Counted from the stretch's first letter, positions 1 through 8,151 are shown. The stretch: 26,108 bases of DNA from an uncultured Lachnospiraceae bacterium (GCA_937877165.1 CALEFO010000109.1:1-26108); one strand, 5' to 3'. Notes: generated from the letters alone by a model not told the origin. Numbers and translations are program-made.

Positions 1-128
1 CCCTGCAGGCCCTCCAGCGCGAGGTTCGTGATGCCGGACCGCTCGGAATAAATGCCTCCGATTGCCATGATGAAGAGGGGAAGAGCAAAGCTCATTCCGT
101 TGATGATAATGTTGTTGACTGCCGTCAT
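1..128 (-). CDS. BMP-family ABC transporter, second permease subunit (partial, 5' end only)
   Basis: Reading the minus strand from the ATG at 126-128 gives about 42 codons before the window edge. The product begins MTAVNNIIINGMSFALPLF and contains GGIYSERSGITNLALEG, which I recognise as the N-terminal signature of the second permease of BMP/nucleoside ABC importers (the NupQ/YufQ type of Bacillus). The start overlaps the stop of the preceding permease as ATGA (125-128), so the two are translationally coupled. It should pair with that permease to form the membrane channel. Only the first hydrophobic segment is visible, and the rest lies outside the window. Confidence 0.85.
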   Translation of the reverse strand, partial: MTAVNNIIINGMSFALPLFIMAIGGIYSERSGITNLALEGLQ

Positions 129-1321
129 GCCTGCTCCTCCTTCTTATTTTCTTCTGCCGTTCCGGAAGCTTCGTCGGTTTTTCCCGCTGCACCGTTCTCT
201 TGGCCAGGACCTTCTGCAATTCCAGCCGCCTCCGCGGCCCTTGCAGCCTTCGCCTCGTCGCGGCGGGCCATCTTCTGCATGAAGAATGCGTTGCAGGCAC
301 TCGTCAGAAGGATCAGCCCGGTGATGACATCCGCCATTTCGGATTCCAGTCCTGCCTGCGAGCTCATGTAGGTAGCACCCTTCTCAATGATTTCCACAAG
401 GAACGCCGCCACGAAAATACCCGCGGGCTCTGAGCTTCCAAGGAGACAGACCGCAATCGCATCGAACCCCGTGCTGATGAGGACCTTCGGCTGGATGGAG
501 GCAAAATAGCCAAGATAATAGGTGACACCGGCGATTCCGGCAAGGGCGCCGGAAATTGCCATGGAAACAATGATTGCACGGCGGACATCCACTCCTGCAT
601 AGCGGGCTGCCGTCCGGTTGATTCCCGTTGCCTTCAGCTCAAAGCCAAAGTCCGTGTGATCCATCATGAACTTCACCACGATCATTGCAACGATCGCCAG
701 AATAAAGCCAAGCGGGAGATCGTATTTAAAGCCGCCGATCAGAACCTGATGGAGTGTCAGGCGTGCATTCTCATTGATTGGCGTGGACTGACGGGAAATC
801 GGATCCACATATCTTGTCTGGATGAAGAAGCTCGTCACATACCGGATGATGTAGTTCAGCATGATGGACGAGACAACCTCGTTGATATTGAACTTATACT
901 TCAGTGCGCCAATCAGAGCGCCGACCAGGAGGCCTGTCAGCATACCGACAAGAACCGCAAGAGGCCTGGCCGCTGCAGCCGGAAGATTCGAATAGCCAAC
1001 CGTCACGGTTGCCATGAAGCCCGCCGCGAGCATCTGCCCGGAAATGCCGATATTGAACAGTCCCGTCTTCATGGCGACAGCACAGGAGAGCGCCGCAAAA
1101 AGCATCGGGGTCAAAAAGTCCACGTAGCTCGAAAGATCGGTCAGCATGCTCTTGCCGCCGCCGTACTTGCCCTTCGGCGCCATGCCGCAGCCCTGCAGCA
1201 GATTATAATAGGCCGTCAGCGGATTTTTCCCGAGAATCAGGATGAACACTGCTCCGATCAGGAGACTTGCCACGACGGAGAGAAAGGCGACCTTGAGATA
1301 TCGTTTCTGATTCGCGTTCAT
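125..1321 (-). CDS. BMP-family ABC transporter permease (NupP/YufP-like)
   Basis: This 398-residue integral membrane protein resembles the first permease of nucleoside/BMP-type ABC importers. The N terminus is a short basic segment followed by a hydrophobic helix (about 12-32). Motifs such as KTGLFNIGISGQM (about 85-97) and NINEVVSSIMLNYI (about 145-158) are typical of this branched-chain-permease-like fold. The last ~50 residues form an Ala/Glu/Lys-rich soluble tail that is longer than the fold needs. The ATG overlaps the ATPase stop (1318-1321, ATGA) and the stop overlaps the next permease, so the cluster is tightly coupled. Family knowledge points to purine nucleoside uptake, but the substrate is an inference. 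Confidence 0.9.
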   Translation of the reverse strand: MNANQKRYLKVAFLSVVASLLIGAVFILILGKNPLTAYYNLLQGCGMAPKGKYGGGKSMLTDLSSYVDFLTPMLFAALSCAVAMKTGLFNIGISGQMLAAGFMATVTVGYSNLPAAAARPLAVLVGMLTGLLVGALIGALKYKFNINEVVSSIMLNYIIRYVTSFFIQTRYVDPISRQSTPINENARLTLHQVLIGGFKYDLPLGFILAIVAMIVVKFMMDHTDFGFELKATGINRTAARYAGVDVRRAIIVSMAISGALAGIAGVTYYLGYFASIQPKVLISTGFDAIAVCLLGSSEPAGIFVAAFLVEIIEKGATYMSSQAGLESEMADVITGLILLTSACNAFFMQKMARRDEAKAARAAEAAGIAEGPGQENGAAGKTDEASGTAEENKKEEQA

Positions 1322-2856
1322 TTCTTTACCCCCATCATGTACTCGCCCACTTCTGCGGTTGTAAACTCGGACGCCGGAGCGATCTTGTTCAGCTGTCCGC
1401 CGTAAATAACGCCGATGGTATCCGCCAGCTGCATGACCTCATCCAGTTCCAGGGAAACCAGAAGAATTGCTTTTCCCTTGTCTCTTTCCTCCAGAATCTG
1501 ACGGTGAATCTTGTCAATCGCGCCGATGTCGAGGCCTCTGGTCGGCTGAACGAACAGAATCAGCGGAGAATCCTGCTCGATTTCACGCCCCACAATCGCC
1601 TTCTGCTGATTGCCGCCCGACATGGAGCGGACAATCGTCTCATTGCCCTCCGCGCTCCGGATATCATACTTGTCAATCAGCATGTCGCCATACTGCTGGA
1701 ATTTTTTCTTGCGAAGAACATGCCTGTGGGAAAACGGTTCGCGATAGTAGCGGCGCAGTCCCAGGTCCTCATCGAGCCGGAAATCCAGAATCAGGCCGAC
1801 ATTCTGCCGGTCCTCCGGGATATAGGAAAACAGCCCCGACCGTGTTCTCTTCCGGACACTGTGCTTCGTAATCTCCTGCCCCTCGATGGTAATAGAGCCG
1901 CCTGCCGCGGGAAGGAGTCCCGCAATCGCATCGGCAATTTCCGTCTGCCCGTTTCCGGAAACACCGGCAATGGCGAAAATCTCGCCGGCATGAATTCCGA
2001 AGGAGACGTTCTTCACGACATCAAACTTATCCTCGTTCTGCACGGTGAGGTTTTGCACTGAGAGGACTTCCTTTCCAAAGTGGGCGGGTGCCTTGTCCAG
2101 CTTCAGCGCCACCTCATGGCCGACCATGAGGCTTGCCATCTCGCGGGTATCCATCCCGGCGACGTCGCGCACGGTGATCAGCTTTCCTCTTCGAAGAACG
2201 GCGCACCGGTCTGCCACGCGCTTGATTTCATCGAGCTTGTGGGTGATCAGAATGATGGTCTTGCCGCCGTCACGGAGGTTTTTGATGATCTTCAGAAGGG
2301 AATCGATCTCCTGCGGCGTCAGCACTGCCGTCGGCTCATCGAAGATCAAAATCTCTGCCTGCCGGTACAGCATCTTCAGAATTTCTACGCGCTGCCTCGT
2401 CGATACGTTCAGCTCGCCAACGATGCTGGTCGGATCCACCTCCAGCCCGTAGCGGCGGGAGAGCTCCGCAATTTCACGATTCGCCCGCTTCATATCCACG
2501 TAAGGAAACAGTCCCAGTGCCTTTTTCTGCGGCTCCACGCCCAAAACGATGTTCTCCGCAATGGTGTAGTTGCTGACCAGCTTGAAATGCTGATGAACCA
2601 TTCCGATGTTCAGCTCCGACGCATAGCGCGGAGAAACGATCCTCTCCTTTTTCCCGCGCACAAGGATCTCGCCCTCATCCGGCTCATACATGCCGAACAG
2701 TACACTCATCAGTGTGGATTTTCCGGCACCGTTCTCGCCAAGAAGTGCGAAAATCTCACCCTTTTTGATCTTCAGGGTGACATCGTCGTTGGCGACAATG
2801 CCGGGAAAGCGTTTGGTGATGTGATTCATCTCGATGATGTAAGGTGACTCCGCCAT
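1318..2856 (-). CDS. BMP-family ABC transporter, double-domain ATP-binding protein (NupO/YufO-like)
   Basis: This 512-residue protein has two fused nucleotide-binding domains, the layout of sugar and nucleoside ABC importers. Domain 1 has Walker A GENGAGKST (40-48), Walker B ILIFDEPTAVLT (169-180) and an H-loop near 206. Its signature region reads LNVSTRQRVEI (149-159), where the family usually has LSVGQQQRVEI. Domain 2 has the degenerate Walker A GVSGNGQTE (298-306) usual for this family, a good SGGNQQK signature (413-419) and Walker B LILFVQPTRGLD (432-443), in which the usual acidic glutamate is Gln. Domain 1 therefore supplies the intact Walker A and B, and domain 2 the intact signature. 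It lies between the lipoprotein gene and two permease genes and should energise uptake. Confidence 0.93.
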   Translation of the reverse strand: MAESPYIIEMNHITKRFPGIVANDDVTLKIKKGEIFALLGENGAGKSTLMSVLFGMYEPDEGEILVRGKKERIVSPRYASELNIGMVHQHFKLVSNYTIAENIVLGVEPQKKALGLFPYVDMKRANREIAELSRRYGLEVDPTSIVGELNVSTRQRVEILKMLYRQAEILIFDEPTAVLTPQEIDSLLKIIKNLRDGGKTIILITHKLDEIKRVADRCAVLRRGKLITVRDVAGMDTREMASLMVGHEVALKLDKAPAHFGKEVLSVQNLTVQNEDKFDVVKNVSFGIHAGEIFAIAGVSGNGQTEIADAIAGLLPAAGGSITIEGQEITKHSVRKRTRSGLFSYIPEDRQNVGLILDFRLDEDLGLRRYYREPFSHRHVLRKKKFQQYGDMLIDKYDIRSAEGNETIVRSMSGGNQQKAIVGREIEQDSPLILFVQPTRGLDIGAIDKIHRQILEERDKGKAILLVSLELDEVMQLADTIGVIYGGQLNKIAPASEFTTAEVGEYMMGVKK

Positions 2857-2895
2857 AGTGCTCTCCTTTGTGATGTGAAATAGATATACTCTGCG

Positions 2896-2927
2896 AAAAA
2901 CAGCGCCGGGCCATATGCCCGGCGCTG
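2896..2927 (-). terminator. Intrinsic terminator/attenuator between lipoprotein and ATPase genes
   Basis: An 11-bp perfect GC-rich stem (2901-2911 with 2917-2927, loop CATAT) is followed on the minus strand by five U residues (2896-2900). It lies after the stop of the binding-protein gene and before the ATPase gene, with no clear promoter between them. The likely role is partial termination, giving more binding protein than transporter subunits, a common arrangement in ABC import operons. Confidence 0.8.
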
Positions 2928-2950
2928 CTTTGCTACTGGCAGTTCCTTAT

Positions 2951-4180
2951 TTAGTTCAGTCCTGCGAAATCATCCGGGGTCGTGCCGCCAAAGTTGGAGG
3001 CAGGAACAATCGAACCATCCTTTACGCCTGCATATGCCTCATTGATCTTCTCAATGGCATCATCCGAAAGCTGGCAGTGCGCGGGATCGCTGACATATCC
3101 GGTAGAATCGGTATCTGCGCCCAGAAGAGCGTTCTCGCCCTTGAAGGTTCCGTCCTTGACGTTGTTCAGCTGCTTCTCCACGTTCTTGTCCATGATCTTC
3201 AGAGCGGAGGTCAGGATGATGTTGGAGTCGCCGTTCACGCCGTCATTGTACTGATCCGTATCGCAGCCAATGACATATACCGGCTTGTCTGCCGTGGATG
3301 CTTCCTTGACAGCCGTGAATACACCGTTTCCGGATGCGCCTGCTGCAACGAAGATAACATCACAGCCATCGCCGATCAGAGCCTCACCGACGATCTTGCC
3401 GGTTGCCTCATCTGCGAAGGAGCCGACATAGTTGCCGCCTACGTTCGCACCGGTTACATCGGTTCCTGCATAAGCAGACTCCTCGACGTACTCCGCATTG
3501 GTGTCATAGTGCTTGTTCGCATAGTTGACACCGCTCATAAAGCCATACTCATAGTTTACGTTGGAAGGATATGCAATGCCGTTCACAACAGCAACCTTGC
3601 CGTTCTGCGTTGTCATAGCTGCTGCAATGCCTGCAAGGAAGCCGGACTCCTGCTCCTTGAAGGTCATGGAATATACGTTGTCGTACTCCGCTTCGTTTCC
3701 ATCCGCATCCGTCGGATTGGTATCAACCAGAATGAAATCAACATCCGGGTTCTCTTCTGCGATCGGTCCGATGCCTGCGAACTGGAATCCGCAGCATACG
3801 ATGACATCATAATCCGCAACAATGCCCTCAACGGTCTGATAGCATGCAGTGGTATCACCGGTCTCCTCCTTGATGGGGGTTACCTTGCTGTCCGGGTTCT
3901 CAGCGATGAACGCCTGAATTCCCTCGTAGTTGTTCTGGTTGAAGGAACCATCGTCTACGCCGGACGGAGAAGATACGATTGCGATGTTCAGTGCTGCGCT
4001 CTCGTCTCCTGCTGCCTCTGCTTCCGTAGTGCTCTCTGTGGAAGCCTCGGTGTCTGCTGCTGCAGCCTCGGTATCAGCGGTGGTAGCTTCCGTATCGGAT
4101 ACCGGAGTTCCGGAACACCCAGCCAGAAGTGCCGCTGCCATTGCCATAGAGCAAACCATGCTAATGACTTTTTTCTTCAT
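2951..4180 (-). CDS. BMP-family substrate-binding lipoprotein
   Basis: The 409-residue product starts with a lipoprotein signal peptide: a basic MKKK start, a hydrophobic core, and lipobox LAGC with the lipidated cysteine at residue 22. Residues about 24-63 are a low-complexity linker rich in Thr, Glu, Ala and Ser (repeated TEA units). This probably tethers the binding domain outside the membrane. The mature domain opens with NIAIVSSPSGVDDGSFNQ, the Med/BMP-family strand and ligand-loop pattern, and later contains VIFVAAGASGNGVF. BMP proteins bind purine nucleosides or related ligands and hand them to the permeases encoded downstream. The ribosome site is AGAGGAGG, 6 nt before the ATG. Exact ligand not determinable here. 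Confidence 0.92.
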   Translation of the reverse strand: MKKKVISMVCSMAMAAALLAGCSGTPVSDTEATTADTEAAAADTEASTESTTEAEAAGDESAALNIAIVSSPSGVDDGSFNQNNYEGIQAFIAENPDSKVTPIKEETGDTTACYQTVEGIVADYDVIVCCGFQFAGIGPIAEENPDVDFILVDTNPTDADGNEAEYDNVYSMTFKEQESGFLAGIAAAMTTQNGKVAVVNGIAYPSNVNYEYGFMSGVNYANKHYDTNAEYVEESAYAGTDVTGANVGGNYVGSFADEATGKIVGEALIGDGCDVIFVAAGASGNGVFTAVKEASTADKPVYVIGCDTDQYNDGVNGDSNIILTSALKIMDKNVEKQLNNVKDGTFKGENALLGADTDSTGYVSDPAHCQLSDDAIEKINEAYAGVKDGSIVPASNFGGTTPDDFAGLN

Positions 4181-4464
4181 AAGATCCTCCTCTTATTGAA
4201 TCGGCCATCCCTGAAGGCGTCTGCCCGGTCAGAGATCGCCAGAACGCTATGCCTGCCGCAACGCGGCTGACGAACGCATTATTGCATAATTTTTTCCGAA
4301 TGAACAGAGAATTTTCGACAGATTATTTTACTTAATAAAGCGTACTTTTTACATTCCTGCACAAAGCGCCCGCCACTGCTCTCAAAGAATATTCCAGGTC
4401 CCGTTTCCTTGGATGGCATTCTCCGTCCGGCACAGTTTTGCGATGAGTTCTTCTGGCACTCCGT
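4181..4464 (-). other. Intergenic region between the rpsI terminator and the BMP operon
   Basis: No convincing gene lies in this stretch. On the minus strand it holds an AT-rich segment (about 4278-4350) likely to carry the operon promoter. Between that and the start codon are two modest hairpins: GCCGC/GCGGC with a 3-nt loop (about 4256-4268), and a GGCG..CGCC stem (about 4217-4240) with an inner TCTG/CAGA extension. I looked for purine-riboswitch-like loops, which would suit a nucleoside importer, and did not recognise one. Confidence 0.5.
4278..4306 (-). promoter_or_regulatory. Candidate promoter of the BMP transporter operon
   Basis: The minus strand reads TGC-AATAAT, an extended -10 with the box at 4278-4283. 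A poor -35 match TGTTCA lies 17 nt upstream (4301-4306). It sits just past the rpsI terminator and about 100 nt before the lipoprotein start codon, so position supports it more than sequence. Other AT-rich -10-like words nearby (such as TAAAAT near 4325) could serve instead. Confidence 0.35.
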
Positions 4465-4499
4465 AAAAAAGGACCTGCAGGAAAATCCTGCAGGTCCTT
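4465..4499 (-). terminator. Intrinsic terminator of the rplM-rpsI operon
   Basis: A 14-bp perfect inverted repeat (4469-4482 with 4486-4499) with a 3-nt loop is followed on the minus strand by a run of six U (4465-4470, overlapping the base of the stem). It lies 45 nt beyond the rpsI stop codon. It is the clear end of the rplM-rpsI transcript and insulates the BMP operon. Confidence 0.93.
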
Positions 4500-4543
4500 G
4501 CGCGCGTGTTTGAAGATAAAAATGGTTGTATTCGCAGTAATCC

Positions 4544-4939
4544 TTATCTCTTTGAGAACTGAGGAGCACGACGAGCGGCCTTGAGACCGTATTTCTTTCT
4601 CTCCTTCATACGAGGATCACGGGTAAGATATCCGGCCTTCTTCAGAACCGGACGGAAATCAGCATCTGCCTCCAGCAGAGCTCTTGCAATGCCCTGACGG
4701 ATTGCGCCTGCCTGGCCGGTGGTGCCGCCGCCTCTTACGGTGATCTTGATGTCATACTGATCTGCCGTGTTGGTAGCTACGAGGGGCTGCTTCGCAATGG
4801 TCTTCAGAGTCTCAAGTCCGAAGTACTCATCCAGGCTTCTCTTGTTAACGGTGATCTCGCCCTTGCCGGGTGTAATGAAAACTCTGGCTACAGAAGATTT
4901 TCTTCTGCCGGTGCCATAGTAAACTGCTGCTTTAGCCAT
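4544..4939 (-). CDS. rpsI: 30S ribosomal protein uS9
   Basis: The 131-residue product begins MAKAAVYYGTGRRKSSVARV and ends in the basic tail KKYGLKAARRAPQFSKR, both diagnostic of S9. The C-terminal tail reaches the P-site tRNA in the small subunit. GGGTTGQAGAIRQGIARAL in the middle is the conserved core. Length is normal. It follows rplM by 17 nt with a GAGGAGGAAAA ribosome site just before the start, forming the usual L13-S9 pair, and is followed by a strong terminator. Confidence 0.98.
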   Translation of the reverse strand: MAKAAVYYGTGRRKSSVARVFITPGKGEITVNKRSLDEYFGLETLKTIAKQPLVATNTADQYDIKITVRGGGTTGQAGAIRQGIARALLEADADFRPVLKKAGYLTRDPRMKERKKYGLKAARRAPQFSKR

Positions 4940-4956
4940 TGTATTTTCCTCCTCTA

Positions 4957-5385
4957 TCAGATATCCAGAACTTCAGGTTTCTGAGCAGCGTGATCGTGAT
5001 CAGGTCCAACGTATACGTGAAGCTTGGTATACATCTGATCGCCGAGCTTTCCGCTGGGAAGCATGCCGCGAACGGCGTGCTCAACAACTGCTGCAGGCTT
5101 CTTCTGCATCATCTCACGAAGAGTTGTGTAGGTAGAGCCGCCAATGTACTTGGAGTGACGGAAGTAGATCTTCTGATCCATCTTCTTGCCGGTAACCTTT
5201 ACCTTCTCTGCGTTTACAACGATTACATAATCGCCGCAGTCAAGGAAAGGAGTGTAAATGGGCTTATTCTTGCCGCGAAGAACATTCGCAACCTCGGATG
5301 CAAGGCGGCCAAGAGTCTTATCAGTAGCGTCAACGACATACCATTTCTTCTCAATGGTATTAGCGCTCGGTACGTAGGTCTTCAT
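4957..5385 (-). CDS. rplM: 50S ribosomal protein uL13
   Basis: This 142-residue protein carries the L13 pattern: WYVVDATDKTLGRLASEVA near the N terminus (residues 15-33), then GDYVIVVNAEKVKVTGKK and the loop VRGMLPSGKLGDQMYTKL. L13 is an early-assembling protein of the large subunit. The start is set by a TTGGAGG site 9 nt before ATG 5383-5385. The gene has its own promoter (5527-5555) and a ~130-nt structured leader. L13-leader RNAs are known in Firmicutes and fit autogenous control. Confidence 0.98.
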   Translation of the reverse strand: MKTYVPSANTIEKKWYVVDATDKTLGRLASEVANVLRGKNKPIYTPFLDCGDYVIVVNAEKVKVTGKKMDQKIYFRHSKYIGGSTYTTLREMMQKKPAAVVEHAVRGMLPSGKLGDQMYTKLHVYVGPDHDHAAQKPEVLDI

Positions 5386-5424
5386 AGAAATGCCTCCAAT
5401 TGTTCAATAACATCTGTATCAGCT

Positions 5425-5518
5425 GTGTGATTCGCACCGGCGTCTGGTAGTTTTCGCAAAACCGGGGAGTCTGCTAGCCCTGGCAAAAAGCCAATCGGGC
5501 ATACTATCGCCGTCACAC
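5425..5518 (-). promoter_or_regulatory. L13-leader-like structured 5' UTR of rplM
   Basis: The RNA between the promoter and rplM folds into a closed domain. GUGUGA (5513-5518) pairs with UCACAC (5425-5430), and the adjoining CGGCG (5508-5512) pairs with CGCCG (5438-5442). Inside are a GCCC/GGGC plus UGGC/GCCA arm and a GUUUU-gcg-AAAAC hairpin (5450-5462). The position matches the L13 leader family described in Firmicutes, where the ribosomal protein is thought to bind its own mRNA. The family assignment is by position and shape only. Confidence 0.6.
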
Positions 5519-5526
5519 GCCTTACT

Positions 5527-5555
5527 ATTATAGGGAGTGGTGGGCGGCACGTCAA
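5527..5555 (-). promoter_or_regulatory. Sigma-A-type promoter of rplM-rpsI
   Basis: Minus-strand -35 TTGACG (5550-5555) and a perfect -10 TATAAT (5527-5532) are separated by 17 nt. Transcription should start near 5520. The -35 box overlaps the truA stop codon (5552-5554), so this promoter lies at the very end of the preceding operon. Confidence 0.9.
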
Positions 5556-6397
5556 CTCTTTTTTCCCCCGAGGATCCGATAATTCACAAGGCACAGGCCG
5601 CAGGCAGGGGCCGTGTCTCCTGCCGCCGTTCGGTCACGTTTTTCCAGAATCTCCGGCAGACTGTCCGGATCCGTCATGCCCCGGCCCACGCGGATCAGGG
5701 TTCCCGCGATGATCCGTACCATATTATAGAGGAACCCGGTTCCGCTCACTCGAAGAACAATTTCCTCCGCCTCATCCCGAAGATCCCGGGAAGGGCCGCC
5801 GGTCCGCATAAGATCCGGTACCCTGCAGTCCTTTTCCTCAATTTCAAGGGAGGTGATGGTCCGCACCGTTGTCGCCGCCGTTCCCGCCGGGTTGCAAAAG
5901 CTTGCAAAGTCATGCTCTCCGACAAGATACGCCGCTGCCCTTCTCATTGCCGAAACGTCCAATGGAAAATACGTCCAGGCAAAGTACCTTGCCCGCAGAG
6001 GATCCGGGATCCCTGCGCGGTAAATCCGGTACTCGTAGGTTTTCTCCGTCTGAAGCATCCGCGGATGAAAATCCGGTTCCACCTGCATGGATTTCCGGAC
6101 GCGGATGTCGTCTGGAAGGCGCGTGTTCACGGCTGGTGCAAATTTCTCCGCAGGGATCGGCGATGCGGTATCGAACACCGCGTAGTTGCACAAGGCATGC
6201 ACGCCGGCATCCGTCCTGCTCGCCCCCGCAACGAGAATGTTTTCTTTCGTCAGCTCCGACAGGGCACGGTTTAACTCTCCCTCGATGGTGCGGATCTTCG
6301 GATCCTTCTGGGCCGCGAACCCGGAATACTCCGTCCCGTCATAGGCCGTCACGATCATGATTCGTTTCCGGTTTCCGTTCCGATCGGTTTCACACAT
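5552..6397 (-). CDS. truA: tRNA pseudouridine(38-40) synthase TruA
   Basis: TruA converts uridines 38-40 of the tRNA anticodon stem-loop to pseudouridine. The motif GASRTDAGVHAL (58-69) contains the catalytic aspartate, Asp63. The N-terminal strand IMIVTAYDGTEYSGF (13-27) and late motif GTGFLYNMVRIIAG are typical. I start at the ATG at 6395-6397, which overlaps the ecfT stop by 8 nt. That gives 281 residues and keeps the whole first strand. An internal ATG at 6356-6358 (MIVTAYDG) would trim it, and neither start has a strong ribosome site. This is the usual position after ecfT in Firmicutes. Confidence 0.95.
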   Translation of the reverse strand: MCETDRNGNRKRIMIVTAYDGTEYSGFAAQKDPKIRTIEGELNRALSELTKENILVAGASRTDAGVHALCNYAVFDTASPIPAEKFAPAVNTRLPDDIRVRKSMQVEPDFHPRMLQTEKTYEYRIYRAGIPDPLRARYFAWTYFPLDVSAMRRAAAYLVGEHDFASFCNPAGTAATTVRTITSLEIEEKDCRVPDLMRTGGPSRDLRDEAEEIVLRVSGTGFLYNMVRIIAGTLIRVGRGMTDPDSLPEILEKRDRTAAGDTAPACGLCLVNYRILGGKKS

Positions 6398-7187
6398 AGC
6401 ACAGCACCACACACACCGCAAAATAAACCGCAAGCCCCGCATAGGCCGCGTAGTCTCTCTTCCGGTATACCAAAGGCTTCATTTTCGTCCTGCCCTCACC
6501 GCCGCGGTAGCATCTTGCCTCCATCGCCATCGCAAGGTCATTGGCCCTCCGGAACGCCGAGATGAACAGCGGCACCAGAAGCGGCACCAGACTCTGGATT
6601 TTCTTCATGAGATTCCTGGAGTCAAAATCCGCTCCTCTTGCCATCTGCGCCTTCATGATCTTGTCTGTCTCTTCCATCAGAATCGGAATAAAGCGCAGAG
6701 CGATCGACATCATCATCGCAATCTCGTGTACCGGGACATGAATTCTTTTCAGCGGTCCGAGTACGTCCTCCAGGGCGTCCGTCAGCTGGTTCGGCGTGGT
6801 CGTCAATGTCATCAGAGAGGAACCGATGATCAGAAAAATCAGACGGACTGCCATCTTGGCCGCAAAATCCACGCCTTCATAGGTGATGGTCAGTTTCCAG
6901 ATATGAACAAGCGGCGTCCCTTCTGTCAGAAAAAGGTTGAACACCACTGTCACCATCAGAATCATGATGACTGCCTTCATGCCGCGCATAATGTAGCCAA
7001 AAGGCACATGTGACGCCGCGATCACCACACCCACAGCCAGAGCCGCCACGAGATACCCGGTCCAGGAGTGCACGACAAAAAGCGATATGATATAGGCAAA
7101 GGTTGCAATCAGCTTCACTCTGGGATCCAGTCGGTGGATCACCGAATCGGTCTGATAGTACTGGCCGATTGTAATTTCCTTAAGCAT
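6390..7187 (-). CDS. ecfT: ECF transporter transmembrane component EcfT
   Basis: This 265-residue membrane protein is the coupling subunit of energy-coupling-factor importers, linking the EcfA ATPases to exchangeable substrate-binding S components. It starts MLKEITIGQYYQTDSVIHRLDP, typical of EcfT. It has several hydrophobic helices, then the two Arg-containing coupling motifs: ARG at 183-185 (MARGADFDSR) and ARCYRG at 224-229. The second is a variant of the usual Ala-Arg-Gly. The ATG at 7185-7187 lies inside the end of ecfA2 (8-nt overlap). An upstream in-frame start would run further into ecfA2 and is unlikely. Confidence 0.96.
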   Translation of the reverse strand: MLKEITIGQYYQTDSVIHRLDPRVKLIATFAYIISLFVVHSWTGYLVAALAVGVVIAASHVPFGYIMRGMKAVIMILMVTVVFNLFLTEGTPLVHIWKLTITYEGVDFAAKMAVRLIFLIIGSSLMTLTTTPNQLTDALEDVLGPLKRIHVPVHEIAMMMSIALRFIPILMEETDKIMKAQMARGADFDSRNLMKKIQSLVPLLVPLFISAFRRANDLAMAMEARCYRGGEGRTKMKPLVYRKRDYAAYAGLAVYFAVCVVLCYV

Positions 7188-8136
7188 GGACCGTCTCTCC
7201 TTCCGCTTTGGTCTTTCCCTGCGGCTGTTTCCTGGTGCGCACCGCGCCTGTTCCGACCGCATGGAAATTTTTTCCGGTCAGTGCGTTCAGGTCCGCGATG
7301 TGGGACAGAATCTCCTCTTTTCCCGCTTCCACTGTCAGGGCGTTCGGATTCACCGGAAGGCCGAGGCCTCTGAGGTACTGCATGATGTAAACCATCTGCG
7401 GTGCCGCAAGCCCGATGGGCTCCAGCTCTTCATAGCGGGCAAAAACCTCCTCGGGCGTTCCGTCCATCAGGATACTGCCCGCATTCATAACAAGAATCCG
7501 GTCCGTGTACTCCGCGACATCGTCCATGCTGTGAGAGACCAGCACGATGGTCATGTGCAGGTTCTCCTTCATGCGCCGCACCATCTCCAGAATCTCGTCT
7601 CTCCCCCGCGGATCCAGCCCCGCCGTGGGCTCATCCAGAATCAGAATGCGTGGATGCATCGCAAGGACCCCCGCAATGGCCGCTCTTCGCTTCTGGCCAC
7701 CTGAAAGATCAAACGGCGACATCTCCCAGCATTCCTTCGGAAGCTGCACCTGCATCAGCGCTTCCTCTGCGCGTTTTCTGCATTCCTCCGCGGGCAGCTC
7801 CAGGTTCTTCGGTCCGAACATCACATCCGCCAGCACATCGGATTCAAACAGCTGATGCTCCGGATACTGGAAAACCAGTCCCACGTTTGCACGGAGTCTC
7901 TTGCGGTCAAAGCCGTCCGCCTGAATGTCCTGTCCATCCCAATAGATGTGGCCGCTGGAGGGAAGCAGCAGTCCGTTCAGCATCTGAACAAATGTCGATT
8001 TGCCGGAGCCGGTATGCCCGACCAGGCCGATGAACTGCCCATCCGGAATCTCTACGGAAATGTGATTCAGTGCATTCACCGCCATTGCAGTTCCCTGATC
8101 ATATACATAAGTGATGTCTTCGATTCTCAGTGACAT
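7180..8136 (-). CDS. ecfA2: ECF transporter ATPase EcfA2
   Basis: This 318-residue ATPase has Walker A GHTGSGKS (40-47), Q-loop FQYPEHQLFE (89-98), signature LSGGQ (144-148), Walker B ILILDEP (164-170) and an H-loop in VLVSHSMDD. It pairs with EcfA1 on EcfT to drive uptake of vitamins or metal ions by S components encoded elsewhere. The C-terminal ~35 residues are a charged extension. It begins 15 nt after ecfA1 and overlaps ecfT. No S-component gene is present here, so it is a shared (group II) module. Confidence 0.96.
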   Translation of the reverse strand: MSLRIEDITYVYDQGTAMAVNALNHISVEIPDGQFIGLVGHTGSGKSTFVQMLNGLLLPSSGHIYWDGQDIQADGFDRKRLRANVGLVFQYPEHQLFESDVLADVMFGPKNLELPAEECRKRAEEALMQVQLPKECWEMSPFDLSGGQKRRAAIAGVLAMHPRILILDEPTAGLDPRGRDEILEMVRRMKENLHMTIVLVSHSMDDVAEYTDRILVMNAGSILMDGTPEEVFARYEELEPIGLAAPQMVYIMQYLRGLGLPVNPNALTVEAGKEEILSHIADLNALTGKNFHAVGTGAVRTRKQPQGKTKAEGETVHA

Positions 8137-8151
8137 AGGCTCTCATCGTCC

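Noticed and set aside
2915..4270. Long plus-strand open frame opposite the BMP lipoprotein gene
   Set aside because: It is the antisense shadow of a well-supported lipoprotein gene. The translated sequence is Ile/Val/Cys-rich nonsense with no family resemblance.
4181..4277. Possible purine riboswitch ahead of the nucleoside-type importer
   Set aside because: The leader is short and its hairpins do not show the paired loops or conserved junction sequence expected of a purine aptamer.
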